64,000 bases of DNA, taken from positions 186,001 to 250,000 of the forward strand of contig JAUXPJ010000014.1 in the NCBI GenBank assembly GCA_030683815.1. The letters are read 5' to 3'. Each line of letters begins with the position of its first letter. The stretch's first letter is position 1. This document shows, one piece after another, positions 1 through 8,509 of the stretch. Origin of the DNA: Flavobacteriaceae bacterium (GTDB lineage Bacteria > Bacteroidota > Bacteroidia > Flavobacteriales > Flavobacteriaceae). The translations under genes were made by a program, and so were the position numbers. The notes below the pieces were generated by a model that was not told the DNA's origin, did no database searches, and was given only the letters and a program-made list of their open reading frames with translations.

Positions 1-297
1 TTAAAATTAAATCCGTCATCCTATGAATTGATATCGGTTCCAGATGTTTATGGTAAAACAAATCGACAAGCAACAGCTTTACTTTTATCGGTTGGTTATA
101 GAGTGGGTGAAAATCCGACCTATGTAAATGATATTGCTTTAGATGTAGTTCGCGGATTATTATATAACGGAAAGGAAGTTAAGGCTGGTCAAAAAATACC
201 CAGAAATTCAAAGTTGGAATTTATTTTAGGCGATGGTGGAAATCCGGTTAAAAAAGATAGTACAATAATCATAGAAGAAGCAGATGGAGGATTTTAA
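1..297 (+). CDS. PASTA-domain protein, C-terminal part (partial)
   Basis: The reading frame is already open at base 1, so the true start lies left of the window. The visible 98 residues include a PASTA-like unit with the pattern VPDVYGKTNRQA near the start, followed by a second glycine-rich region ending GDGG. PASTA domains bind peptidoglycan-like ligands in penicillin-binding proteins and Ser/Thr kinases. In flavobacteria a small membrane-anchored PASTA protein is commonly found just before an RluD gene, and here the two overlap by 14 bp, suggesting translational coupling. The membrane anchor, if present, is outside the window. A TTG at 28 is an in-frame codon and not a likely start. The exact role is unknown. 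Confidence 0.8.
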   Translation, partial: LKLNPSSYELISVPDVYGKTNRQATALLLSVGYRVGENPTYVNDIALDVVRGLLYNGKEVKAGQKIPRNSKLEFILGDGGNPVKKDSTIIIEEADGGF

Positions 298-1318
298 ATT
301 GGAAGAATTAGAACAAGAAGAACTTTACGAACATTATAAATACACAGCTACACAAGGTCAGGAACCTTTGAGAGTCGATAAATTTTTGATGAACTTCATC
401 GAAAATGCCACACGAAATAAAGTACAGCAAGCTATCAAAGCGGGCAATGTTTTGGTCAATGAACAAACGGTAAAAGCCAATTACAAAGTCAAGCCATTTG
501 ATGTGATTCGGGTAGTTTTGGCGCATCCGCCACATGAAAATTTGTTGGTTCCGGAAGATATTCCGCTAGATATTGTTTTTGAAGATGATGAAGTGATAGT
601 GGTTAATAAACCTGCCGGAATGGTAGTGCATCCCGGTCATGGAAATTATTCTGGGACTTTGGTAAACGGATTGATTTTTCACATCGAAAAGTTGCCAAAA
701 AACAGTAATGAACGTCCCGGATTGGTGCATCGTATTGATAAAGATACCAGCGGATTGTTGGTAGTTGCAAAGTCCGATTTTACCATGGCTCATCTCGCCA
801 AACAATTTTTTGACAAAAAAACAAATCGAGTGTATAATGCGTTGGTATGGGGAAATGTAGAAAATGATGAAGGAACTATTGAAGGTCATATCGGCAGAAG
901 TTTAAAAAACCGACTTCAAATGAGCGTTTTTCCCAATGGTGAACACGGTAAACCAGCCATTACACATTATAAAGTTTTGGAACGTTTTAATTATGTTACC
1001 TTAGTTGAATGTCGTTTAGAAACTGGTAGAACGCATCAAATTAGAGCGCATTTTAAACACATTGGTCACACCTTGTTTAATGATGAGCGTTATGGTGGAG
1101 ATCAAGTTTTAAAAGGAACCACTTTTACCAAATACAAACAGTTTGTGGAAAATTGCTTTAAAGTGTTGCCGCGACAGGCATTACACGCCAAAACACTCGG
1201 ATTCAGGCATCCCATCACTAAAGAGATGCTGAATTTTGATTCTAATTTGCCACAAGATATGTTGGATGTGTTAGAAAAATGGCGCAATTATACGCTGAAT
1301 CAGAAAGATGAATCATGA
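284..1318 (+). CDS. rluD: RluA/RluD-family 23S rRNA pseudouridine synthase
   Basis: This 344-residue protein converts uridines to pseudouridine in large-subunit rRNA. An N-terminal S4 RNA-binding domain (about residues 28-80, with RVDKFLMNFI) precedes the catalytic domain. The family motif HRIDKDTSG sits at residues 149-157, with Asp152 the expected catalytic residue, and GRTHQIRAH follows further on. The length is normal for RluD. The start overlaps the end of the PASTA gene and the stop overlaps the next start in an ATGA arrangement, so at least three genes form one transcription unit. The family is certain; assignment to RluD and not RluA or RluC is by size, S4 domain and context. Confidence 0.9.
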   Translation: MEDFKLEELEQEELYEHYKYTATQGQEPLRVDKFLMNFIENATRNKVQQAIKAGNVLVNEQTVKANYKVKPFDVIRVVLAHPPHENLLVPEDIPLDIVFEDDEVIVVNKPAGMVVHPGHGNYSGTLVNGLIFHIEKLPKNSNERPGLVHRIDKDTSGLLVVAKSDFTMAHLAKQFFDKKTNRVYNALVWGNVENDEGTIEGHIGRSLKNRLQMSVFPNGEHGKPAITHYKVLERFNYVTLVECRLETGRTHQIRAHFKHIGHTLFNDERYGGDQVLKGTTFTKYKQFVENCFKVLPRQALHAKTLGFRHPITKEMLNFDSNLPQDMLDVLEKWRNYTLNQKDES

Positions 1319-1944
1319 AACCATTTGATATCCACAATTGGAATAGAGTAAATCAATATCAATTTTTTAAAAATTTTGATGATCCCTATTTTGGTCTCAC
1401 TTGTAATTTAGATATAACTAATTTATACCGCTATTGCAAGGAAAATAAAGTGTCGTTTTCATTGGCATGTTTATTTTATGCGATGAAAGCTGCCAATGAA
1501 ATAACTGAATTTCGATTGAGAATTGTCAATGATGAAGTGGTTGAATTTGATTCGATTGAAATTGGTTCTACTTTTTTAAACGATGATAATTCATTCTTTT
1601 TTGGACTTTTCAATAATGAAAAAACACTTTTTGATTTTGATGCCAAAGGAAAAGAAATCGTAAATAAATTTAAAACCGATAAAATTTTTGAAGAACATTG
1701 GGATAAAATTGATTTGATTTTTGGATCAACCATTCCGTGGATTTCTTTCACATCCATTAAACACGCCAAAAATAAGGAACGCGAAAAAAGCGGTATTCCT
1801 AAATTTGTTTTTGGTAAAAGATTTCAACAAAATGATAAACTGTTACTGCCATTTGCCGTAGAAGTTCATCACGCATTAATGGATGGATTTCATGTGGGGC
1901 AATTGGTGGAAAAATTTCAACAAAAAATTGATAATCTAAGTTAA
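1315..1944 (+). CDS. Chloramphenicol acetyltransferase-fold O-acetyltransferase
   Basis: This 209-residue protein matches the type A chloramphenicol acetyltransferase (CAT) family in length and architecture. The active-site signature HHALMDGFH is at residues 185-193, corresponding to the HHxxxDG motif whose histidine deprotonates the acceptor hydroxyl. An N-terminal stretch beginning FDIHNW also resembles CAT. The gene overlaps the rluD stop by 4 bp and is followed after 10 bp by yaaA, so it sits in a housekeeping operon with no mobile-element signs. That context argues for a chromosomal CAT-like enzyme whose true substrate is unknown; drug resistance cannot be inferred from the sequence. Confidence 0.8.
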   Translation: MKPFDIHNWNRVNQYQFFKNFDDPYFGLTCNLDITNLYRYCKENKVSFSLACLFYAMKAANEITEFRLRIVNDEVVEFDSIEIGSTFLNDDNSFFFGLFNNEKTLFDFDAKGKEIVNKFKTDKIFEEHWDKIDLIFGSTIPWISFTSIKHAKNKEREKSGIPKFVFGKRFQQNDKLLLPFAVEVHHALMDGFHVGQLVEKFQQKIDNLS

Positions 1945-1954
1945 AGAAAAAACA

Positions 1955-2725
1955 ATGGACAAATTTAAAATGCTGATATCACCGGCCAAATCAATGGATT
2001 TTGAAACAATCATTGATTATAATAAATTTACTGCGCCACTTTTCTTAAATCAATCAGCTAAAATCAATGAAGTTTTAAAAAAGAAATTGCCTAAACAATT
2101 GATTGATTTAATGGGAATTTCTGAAAAATTGGCAGAGTTGAATTGGACTCGAAATCAGGAATGGACATCCATAAATACCCAAGAAAATGCCAAACAAGCT
2201 GTTTTTGCTTTTACGGGTGATGTTTATCAAGGTATCAATATTCAGAATTATACAGCCAATCAACTCGAAATTTTACAAGATAAATTGAGAATTTTATCTG
2301 GACTTTACGGAATTTTAAAACCCTTAGATTTAATTCAGCCCCACCGTTTAGAAATGGGAACCAAACTAAAAGTCAATCAAAATATCGATTTATATCATTT
2401 TTGGAAATCCACTGTTACCCATCAACTAAATGAAGAACTTGCTGAAAATGATTATCTTATCAATTTAGCAAGTCAAGAATATTTTAAAGTAATCGATAAA
2501 AAAATATTAAAAGTAAAAAATATCATCACCCCAGAATTTAAAGATTATAAAAACGGAGAACTTAAAATGATTTCCTTTTTTGCCAAAAAAGCACGCGGAA
2601 TGATGGTTCGTTATATCGTTCAACATCATATCGAAACAATCGAAGATTTAAAAGGTTTTAATAAGGAAGGATATGCTTTTGATGCTACTTTATCAACAAA
2701 TATGAAATTGGTTTTTACCCGATAA
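1955..2725 (+). CDS. yaaA: YaaA-family peroxide stress protein
   Basis: This 256-residue protein belongs to the YaaA (DUF328/UPF0246) family, which in E. coli limits free intracellular iron during peroxide stress. Recognisable family segments are LISPAKSMDF near the N-terminus, FTGDVYQGI, LRILSGLYGILKPLD in the middle and MISFFAKKARGMM near the C-terminus. Full length is present. The start at 1955 is chosen because it follows the CAT stop by 10 bp; an alternative in-frame ATG five codons later (1970) would fit the usual family N-terminus equally well. It is the last gene of the apparent rluD-CAT-yaaA unit. The biochemical mechanism is not settled in the family. Confidence 0.9.
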   Translation: MDKFKMLISPAKSMDFETIIDYNKFTAPLFLNQSAKINEVLKKKLPKQLIDLMGISEKLAELNWTRNQEWTSINTQENAKQAVFAFTGDVYQGINIQNYTANQLEILQDKLRILSGLYGILKPLDLIQPHRLEMGTKLKVNQNIDLYHFWKSTVTHQLNEELAENDYLINLASQEYFKVIDKKILKVKNIITPEFKDYKNGELKMISFFAKKARGMMVRYIVQHHIETIEDLKGFNKEGYAFDATLSTNMKLVFTR

Positions 2726-2895
2726 AAATCATTTTTAAACTATTTTTTTATTGCATCAATCAATTTAAATAATGGTATTAAAAGAAAAAGAAAACATTGT
2801 AAATTGTTGATTATTTAAATATTAGTCTTTTTCTTTTATCTTTTATATTCTGTCTATATTCTTTCGTCTGCTTCATATTTAGACGATGTTAAAAG

Positions 2896-2908
2896 TGTCA
2901 AAATGGCA
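2896..2908. promoter_or_regulatory. Inverted repeat upstream of dnaK
   Basis: TGTCA-AAA-TGGCA is a near-perfect inverted repeat (one mismatch). It lies about 45 bp upstream of the sigma-54-like element at 2952-2969, in the range where an activator could bind. A further TGGCAT copy occurs at 2926. The binding protein is unknown. Confidence 0.4.
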
Positions 2909-2951
2909 TAAATTATCATCCATAATGGCATTGAATTGACCTAAAAGTCGC

Positions 2952-2969
2952 TTGGCATAATGATTGACT
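2952..2969 (+). promoter_or_regulatory. Sigma-54-like -24/-12 promoter of dnaK
   Basis: TTGGCATAATGATTGACT fits the sigma-54 consensus TGGCAc-N5-TTGc with correct GG-to-G spacing. It departs mainly at the final C of the -12 element (A here) and one base of the -24 element. Predicted transcription would start near 2979, about 38 bases before the dnaK ATG. No TAnnTTTG box for the main sigma factor was evident at a comparable distance. Inferred by eye. Confidence 0.5.
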
Positions 2970-3016
2970 CATGTTTTCTGAATTTAATTTAAAAATCAGA
3001 TTAAAAACATATAGTT

Positions 3017-4915
3017 ATGAGTAAAATAATTGGAATCGATTTAGGAACAACCAACTCTTGTGTTTCTGTAATGGAAGGAAATGAGGCAGTAGTAATTCCT
3101 AATGCAGAGGGAAAAAGAACCACGCCATCTATTGTTGCATTTGTTGAAGGCGGCGAAAGAAAAGTAGGTGATCCTGCTAAAAGACAGGCAGTTACCAATC
3201 CAACTAAAACGATTTATTCTATCAAACGTTTTATGGGGAATAAATTTTCTGAATCATTAAAAGAAGCAGAAAGAGTTCCTTTTAAAGTTATAAAAGGGGA
3301 TAATGATACACCAAGAGTTGATATCGATGGTCGTTTTTATTCGCCTCAAGAAATTTCTGCCATGGTACTTCAAAAAATGAAAAAAACCGCAGAAGATTAT
3401 TTGGGAACTACTGTAACCGAAGCGGTTGTAACCGTTCCGGCATATTTTAATGATGCGCAAAGGCAAGCTACCAAAGAAGCTGCTGAAATTGCCGGTTTAA
3501 CAGTTCGTAGAATTATCAACGAACCAACTGCGGCTGCTTTAGCTTATGGAATCGACAAAAAAGGAAAAGATGAGAAAATTGCGGTGTATGATTTAGGTGG
3601 CGGAACTTTTGATATTTCGATCTTAGAGGTTGGTGATGGCGTTTTTGAAGTGCTTTCTACCAACGGAGATACCCATTTAGGTGGTGATGATTTTGACCAA
3701 GTAATTATTGATTGGTTAGCGACTGAATTTAAAAATGAAGAAGGCGTTGATTTGAAATCAGATCCGATGGCTTTACAACGTTTAAAAGAAGCCGCAGAAA
3801 AAGCAAAAATCGAATTATCTTCTGCTGCTCAGACAGAAATCAATCTTCCGTATGTAACGGCTACTGCTTCCGGACCTAAACATTTGGTTAAAACCTTGAC
3901 CAGATCAAATTTTGAAAAATTGGCAGATAATTTAATCAAGCGTTCTATGGAGCCGGTTAAAAAAGCTTTGAGTGATGCCGGTTTATCAACTAGAGATATT
4001 GATGAGGTTATTTTAGTGGGCGGTTCAACGCGTATTCCTAGAATTCAAGAAGAGGTTCAAAAATTCTTCGGAAAAGAACCGCATAAAGGAGTGAATCCTG
4101 ATGAGGTAGTCGCCATTGGAGCCGCCATTCAAGGGGGAGTTTTGTCTGGTGATGTAAAAGATGTATTGTTGTTAGACGTTACGCCTTTATCTTTAGGTAT
4201 TGAAACTATGGGAAGTGTGTTTACTAAATTGATTGATGCCAATACGACGATTCCTACCAAAAAATCACAAGTATTTTCAACAGCAGCAGATAATCAACCA
4301 TCGGTTGAAATTCATGTGTTACAAGGAGAAAGAGCGATGGCACATGACAATAAAACCATTGGTCGTTTTCATTTAGACGGATTACCACCGGCACAAAGAG
4401 GAGTTCCTCAAATTGAAGTAACTTTTGATATTGCAGCGAATGGATTGATAAAAGTTTCTGCCTTAGATAAAGCAACCAATAAATCTCAGGAAATTAGAAT
4501 TGAAGCTTCCTCTGGATTGACAGAAGAAGAAATCAAAAAAATGAAACATGAAGCTGAAGTTAATGCTGATGCCGATAAAGCAGCTCGTGAAAAAGTTGAA
4601 AAAATAAATGCCGCCGATTCCATGATTTTCCAAACAGAAAAACAGTTAAAAGAGTTTGGGGATAAACTTTCTGAGGATAAAAAAGCACCTATTGAAGCTG
4701 CTTTAGAAGAATTAAAAAAAGCTTTTGAAACTAAAGATGTTGCTATCATTGAACCTGCGATGGATAAAATTAATGAGGCTTGGAAAGTTGCATCAGAAGA
4801 AATGTACAAAGCGCAGGCTGAAAGTCAGACAGGAGCACCAGAGGAACCAACTCATACAAGTGCAGATGACAAATCTGACAACGTTCAGGATGTAGATTTT
4901 GAAGAAGTGAAATAA
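3017..4915 (+). CDS. dnaK: Molecular chaperone DnaK (Hsp70)
   Basis: This 632-residue Hsp70 folds and protects cytoplasmic proteins with DnaJ and GrpE. The N-terminal ATPase domain starts with [16 protein letters not shown], and contains the phosphate loop [11 protein letters not shown] and the adenosine motif [10 protein letters not shown]. The substrate-binding domain follows from about residue 390 ([13 protein letters not shown]), and the helical lid and disordered tail end in [10 protein letters not shown], typical for bacteria. Length is normal. The gene stands alone, with neither grpE nor dnaJ beside it. It is preceded by a 290-bp intergenic region holding a sigma-54-type promoter candidate and followed by a strong hairpin terminator. 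Confidence 0.98.
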   Translation: MSKIIGIDLGTTNSCVSVMEGNEAVVIPNAEGKRTTPSIVAFVEGGERKVGDPAKRQAVTNPTKTIYSIKRFMGNKFSESLKEAERVPFKVIKGDNDTPRVDIDGRFYSPQEISAMVLQKMKKTAEDYLGTTVTEAVVTVPAYFNDAQRQATKEAAEIAGLTVRRIINEPTAAALAYGIDKKGKDEKIAVYDLGGGTFDISILEVGDGVFEVLSTNGDTHLGGDDFDQVIIDWLATEFKNEEGVDLKSDPMALQRLKEAAEKAKIELSSAAQTEINLPYVTATASGPKHLVKTLTRSNFEKLADNLIKRSMEPVKKALSDAGLSTRDIDEVILVGGSTRIPRIQEEVQKFFGKEPHKGVNPDEVVAIGAAIQGGVLSGDVKDVLLLDVTPLSLGIETMGSVFTKLIDANTTIPTKKSQVFSTAADNQPSVEIHVLQGERAMAHDNKTIGRFHLDGLPPAQRGVPQIEVTFDIAANGLIKVSALDKATNKSQEIRIEASSGLTEEEIKKMKHEAEVNADADKAAREKVEKINAADSMIFQTEKQLKEFGDKLSEDKKAPIEAALEELKKAFETKDVAIIEPAMDKINEAWKVASEEMYKAQAESQTGAPEEPTHTSADDKSDNVQDVDFEEVK

Positions 4916-4940
4916 ATTATTAATTATATTTATTAAATCA

Positions 4941-4969
4941 AAAATGCCCGGCTAAAAGCTGGGCATTTT
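4941..4969 (+). terminator. Terminator after dnaK
   Basis: The stem AAAATGCCC...GGGCATTTT contains an inner GCT-AAA-AGC hairpin and ends in a T-rich run. It lies 25 bp after the dnaK stop codon. Because the flanking A and T tracts are symmetric it may also stop leftward transcription from the small gene at 5045-5179. Confidence 0.85.
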
Positions 4970-5044
4970 CTTTATTCAAACAAAACTTTAAAAAATAATT
5001 AATAGTCAACAATGAAATATAAAGATTGGTATTACTACCAAAAA

Positions 5045-5179
5045 TTAACTAAATATAAATGAATTTCTAGAGCTGAATCTTCTTCTTTCGTTCCAAGAAG
5101 CGCTTCTGAAATTTTTAAAAACAAATACGTGTAATTTTTGTTTTCCTTCCGATAATGTATTCTTAACTAGTGTTTTCAT
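5045..5179 (-). CDS. Small basic protein of unknown function (44 aa)
   Basis: A 44-codon frame starts at ATG 5179 and encodes a basic, serine- and phenylalanine-rich protein (MKTLVKNTLSEG at the start, SWNERRRFSSR near the end). No domain is recognised. It is called a likely gene because a clear -7 box, TACATTTG on the minus strand at 5211-5218, lies just upstream and the dnaK terminator region lies just beyond the stop. The longer frame back to 5245 would start upstream of the -7 box and is less likely. It may be a real small protein, a leader peptide, or chance. There is no signal peptide or transmembrane segment. Confidence 0.45.
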   Translation of the reverse strand: MKTLVKNTLSEGKQKLHVFVFKNFRSASWNERRRFSSRNSFIFS

Positions 5180-5210
5180 AAGGTCGAATTTTATAGTTCT
5201 AAATTCTGAT

Positions 5211-5218
5211 ACAAATGT
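5211..5218 (-). promoter_or_regulatory. -7 box for the 44-aa gene
   Basis: Plus-strand CAAATGTA is TACATTTG on the minus strand, an exact match to the Bacteroidota TAnnTTTG box. It ends about 31 bases before the ATG at 5179. Confidence 0.5.
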
Positions 5219-5358
5219 ACAAATTAGTTTTGAATTAAAAAACAAAATATTGCGGATAAATCAAAAAAATAGTTTTAAAACATCATTAATATTTAAAATA
5301 CATAACGAAAACGTTATATATTAAGAATAATGTAATTTAAACGAATGTTTGTTAAATA

Positions 5359-5386
5359 AAAAATCCTGCATTTTGCAGGATTTTTA
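5359..5386 (-). terminator. Terminator of the beta-oxidation operon
   Basis: AAAATCCTGCA-ttt-TGCAGGATTTTT forms a strong hairpin with a T-run when read on the minus strand, about 20 bp beyond the acyl-CoA dehydrogenase stop. The remaining intergenic sequence between 5219 and 5358 contains a small hairpin ATAACG-aaaa-CGTTAT at 5302-5317 and nothing else recognised. Confidence 0.8.
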
Positions 5387-5406
5387 CGGTAAAGAAAATA
5401 GGATTT

Positions 5407-7203
5407 TTAGAAACAATATCTATTTTCTTCAATTACGGTATCTGCAATGGTATTTCTCAATGCAATAGCGTTAGGTAAATTGGTGTATTTAGTAAATCTT
5501 TTCAATCCCATCAACATCACACGTTGCTCATCACCTTCAGCAAAATAAACAATAGCTTCTTTTCCTTTTTTTGAACTTAATTCAACGGCATTAAATAGAT
5601 TTAATTTTGCCATAGCTATTCTTGCTGCGCATTCAGTTTCTGATGTCATAGCTACTAATTTTTCAGTTTTCAAAATGGTAGATTCAGCCATGTAAATTTC
5701 CATCATAATTTCTGCAGCAGCTAAAATTAATTGTTGATGTTTTTCTAAATCCATTCCGTAAGTTTGAACAGCTTTACCTGCAATCATTAAGAAAGCCTTT
5801 TTCAATTTTGTTATCATTTCTTTTTCTTCAGTAAATAATACTGAATAATCTGGAGTTTCAAAAGAAGGAATTCCTAATAAACTATTGCCAACTTCCATGG
5901 CCGGAGTCATCAAATCCAACTCGCCTTTAAATGCTCTTTTCAATAACATTCCAACGGTCAACAATCGGTTAATTTCATTGGTTCCTTCATATATTCTCGG
6001 TATACGTGCATCTCTCCAAGCAGATTCCATCGGTGTGTCTTTTGAAAATCCCATTCCGCCAAAAATTTGGATTCCTTCATCGGCAGTATATTGAATAGCT
6101 TCTGATACATAGACTTTTAACATGGCGCACTCAATTGCAAATTCTTCAACACCATTTAATTCTGCTTCTTGATGAGGTTGACCTTCTGCTAATAATTCAT
6201 CTATTTTAGTTTGGATATTTTTACCGGCTCTATAAATAGCACTTTCACTTACATATGCTTTGGCAGCCATTTCAGCTAATTTATATTTGATGGCACCAAA
6301 CTGCGCAATGGGCACATTGAACTGAACGCGCTCATTTGCATATTTTACAGCTTCTGTAATTACTCGACGTTGTGCATCCATACATCCAGATGCTAATTTA
6401 ATTCGTCCTACATTTAACGAGTTTAAAGCAATTTTAAATCCATGGTTACGGCCTCCAAGTAAATTTTCAACCGGAACTTTTGTTTCATTAAAGAATACTT
6501 GACGAGTCGATGAAGAGTGGATTCCCAATTTATCTTCTTCTTCTCCTAAAACAATTCCGTTCGGATTGTTTGGATCGTATTCAACGATAAAGGCAGTAAT
6601 ATTTTTATCATTTTCAATTCGTGCAAAAACAATCATTAAGCTGCAAAAACCGGCATTACTAATCCACATTTTTTGACCGCTAATTGAATAATATTTACCG
6701 TCTTCAGATAATACTGCTTTTGTTTTACCGGAATTGGCATCACTACCGGCTTCCGGTTCTGTTAAACAATAGGCGCCAAACCACTCGCCTGTAGCGAGTT
6801 TAGGAATGTATTTTTGCCGTTGTTCTTCATTGCCATACAATAAAATTGGCATGGTACCAATTCCGGTATGTGCTCCGTAAGCAGTAGATAATGATCCTGT
6901 TGCGCCAGATATATAATCACAAACGAGTAATGTTGATACAAATCCCATGCCCATACCGCCGTATTGTTCCGGTATAGAGATTCCTAAAAAACCAAGTTCC
7001 CCTGCTTTTTCCATTATTTCTTTAGTAAACGCGTAATCTTTGTGTTCAAATCGCTCTTTATTTGGCCAAATTTCGCGGTCTACAAATTCTTTAACCGCAT
7101 CTTTCATCATTTGTTGTTCTTCTGTAAATTCTTCGGTAATAAAAATATCGGCACTTTTTACCTCTTTGATTAAGAATTCACCACCTTTTAATGTATTTTC
7201 CAT
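5407..7203 (-). CDS. Acyl-CoA dehydrogenase
   Basis: This 598-residue flavoenzyme catalyses the first, FAD-dependent alpha,beta-dehydrogenation of acyl-CoA in fatty-acid beta-oxidation. Family signatures are visible: AYCLTEPEAGSDA and QKMWISNAGF in the middle domain, and the C-terminal flavin/catalytic region RIYEGTNEINR. It is longer than the classic 380-residue enzymes because of a C-terminal helical extension of roughly 170 residues, the arrangement of VLCAD-like and ACAD9-like members. It is the last gene of the marR-fadB-fadA-acd operon, separated from the thiolase by 12 bp, and is followed by a strong terminator. Chain-length preference cannot be read from sequence. Confidence 0.95.
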   Translation of the reverse strand: MENTLKGGEFLIKEVKSADIFITEEFTEEQQMMKDAVKEFVDREIWPNKERFEHKDYAFTKEIMEKAGELGFLGISIPEQYGGMGMGFVSTLLVCDYISGATGSLSTAYGAHTGIGTMPILLYGNEEQRQKYIPKLATGEWFGAYCLTEPEAGSDANSGKTKAVLSEDGKYYSISGQKMWISNAGFCSLMIVFARIENDKNITAFIVEYDPNNPNGIVLGEEEDKLGIHSSSTRQVFFNETKVPVENLLGGRNHGFKIALNSLNVGRIKLASGCMDAQRRVITEAVKYANERVQFNVPIAQFGAIKYKLAEMAAKAYVSESAIYRAGKNIQTKIDELLAEGQPHQEAELNGVEEFAIECAMLKVYVSEAIQYTADEGIQIFGGMGFSKDTPMESAWRDARIPRIYEGTNEINRLLTVGMLLKRAFKGELDLMTPAMEVGNSLLGIPSFETPDYSVLFTEEKEMITKLKKAFLMIAGKAVQTYGMDLEKHQQLILAAAEIMMEIYMAESTILKTEKLVAMTSETECAARIAMAKLNLFNAVELSSKKGKEAIVYFAEGDEQRVMLMGLKRFTKYTNLPNAIALRNTIADTVIEENRYCF

Positions 7204-7215
7204 TTGTATATTTTG

Positions 7216-8400
7216 TTATTTTAAAAGTTCATAAACTGCTGCGGCACCTTGACCGGTTCCTACACACATTGTTACTATACCATATTTGTTTTTTCTTCTT
7301 TCCATTTCATTGAATAACTGAACGGATAGTTTTGCGCCGGTACAACCTAACGGATGACCTAATGCAATTGCTCCGCCATTAACATTAACAATATCCTGAT
7401 TTAAATCTAACTCACGCATTACCGCCAACGATTGAGAGGCAAATGCTTCGTTTAATTCGAATAAATCAATATTATTTAGACTTAAACCAGCTTGTTTCAG
7501 TGCTTTCGGAATGGCTTTAACTGGTCCAATTCCCATAATTCTTGGTTCAACACCAACGGCAGCGTAAGAAGCCATTCGTGCTATTGGCTCTAGGTTTAAT
7601 TCTTTTACCATTTCTTCACTCATCACCAATACAAAAGCTGCACCATCGCTCATTTGAGATGAATTTCCGGCAGTAACACTTCCTCCGTTTGCGAAAACAG
7701 GTCGTAATTTGGCTAAAGCAGCTATTGAAGTATCTTTACGAGGTCCTTCATCAACAGTTACCTTGTAGTTTTTAGTTTTTTTCTTTCCATTTTCATCTAA
7801 GAAAATTTGTTCAACTGAAATAGGAGCAATGCCACTGCTAAATAAATTATTTTCAATAGCTTTTATTGCTTTTTGATGTGAGTTATAAGCAAATTCATCT
7901 TGATCTTCTCTCGAAATATTGAATTGATTGGCCACGGCTTCTGCGGTTAAACCCATTCCCCAATAATAATCTTCGTGTCCTTGTTTGGCAAGTTCGTAGT
8001 TTGGAACGGGTCTGTAACCTCCCATCGGGATGTAACTCATGCTTTCTACCCCGCCTGCAATGATACAATCTGCCATTCCGCTTTGAATTTTTGCTACGGC
8101 GATACTGATGGTTTCTACACCAGAAGCGCAATACCGATTGACTGTTACACCAGGAACATCTTCTACTTTTAATCCCATCAAAGAAATTAATCGACCCATA
8201 TTGAGTCCTTGTTCTGCCTCGGGCATGGCATTTCCTACAATTACATCATCAATTCTGGTTTTGTCTAATTGCGGAAATTCTTTTAATAGATAATCGATGG
8301 TTTCTGCCGCTAATTCATCGGGTCTTTTAAATCGAAAAAGACCTTTTGGTGCTTTTCCAACGGCTGTTCTGTATCCTTTTACTATATATGCTGTTTTCAT
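7216..8400 (-). CDS. fadA: Acetyl-CoA C-acyltransferase (3-ketoacyl-CoA thiolase)
   Basis: This 394-residue thiolase cleaves 3-ketoacyl-CoA to acetyl-CoA and a shortened acyl-CoA. The nucleophilic cysteine is in NRYCASGVETI (Cys91), the histidine region is FELNEAFASQ, and the second cysteine is in the C-terminal MCVGTGQGAA. All catalytic motifs and the full family length are present. It lies between the bifunctional dehydrogenase/hydratase gene and the acyl-CoA dehydrogenase, completing a beta-oxidation operon. A degradative thiolase is favoured over a biosynthetic one by this context. Confidence 0.95.
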   Translation of the reverse strand: MKTAYIVKGYRTAVGKAPKGLFRFKRPDELAAETIDYLLKEFPQLDKTRIDDVIVGNAMPEAEQGLNMGRLISLMGLKVEDVPGVTVNRYCASGVETISIAVAKIQSGMADCIIAGGVESMSYIPMGGYRPVPNYELAKQGHEDYYWGMGLTAEAVANQFNISREDQDEFAYNSHQKAIKAIENNLFSSGIAPISVEQIFLDENGKKKTKNYKVTVDEGPRKDTSIAALAKLRPVFANGGSVTAGNSSQMSDGAAFVLVMSEEMVKELNLEPIARMASYAAVGVEPRIMGIGPVKAIPKALKQAGLSLNNIDLFELNEAFASQSLAVMRELDLNQDIVNVNGGAIALGHPLGCTGAKLSVQLFNEMERRKNKYGIVTMCVGTGQGAAAVYELLK

Positions 8401-8402
8401 AT

Positions 8403-8505
8403 CCTCTCCCTAACCCTCTCCTTAGGAGAGGGAATTTTGCGGGTTATTTGTTTAAGTTATACTTCATTTATTTAATTAAGTCTCCCTCTTGGGGAGATTT
8501 AGAGG
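8403..8505. repeat. Pair of GC-rich intergenic palindromic repeats
   Basis: Two unusually GC-rich hairpin units fill the gap between fadB and fadA. The first has stem CCCTCTCCT-t-AGGAGAGGG at 8414-8432, preceded by a partial copy CCTCTCCC. The second has stem TCTCCC-tcttg-GGGAGA at 8481-8497. They contrast sharply with the AT-rich surroundings and resemble dispersed intergenic repeats known from flavobacterial genomes. They may form mRNA hairpins that tune expression inside the operon. Confidence 0.7.
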
Positions 8506-8509
8506 GGAT

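Noticed and set aside
2926-2939. Second complete sigma-54 promoter upstream of dnaK
   Set aside because: The spacing between TGGCAT and TTGA is one base shorter than required, so it is listed only as a repeated motif.
7895-8131. Minus-strand frame inside the thiolase gene, rich in Arg and His
   Set aside because: It is a frame shifted from the real thiolase gene on the same strand and shows no start context or domain; a shadow frame.
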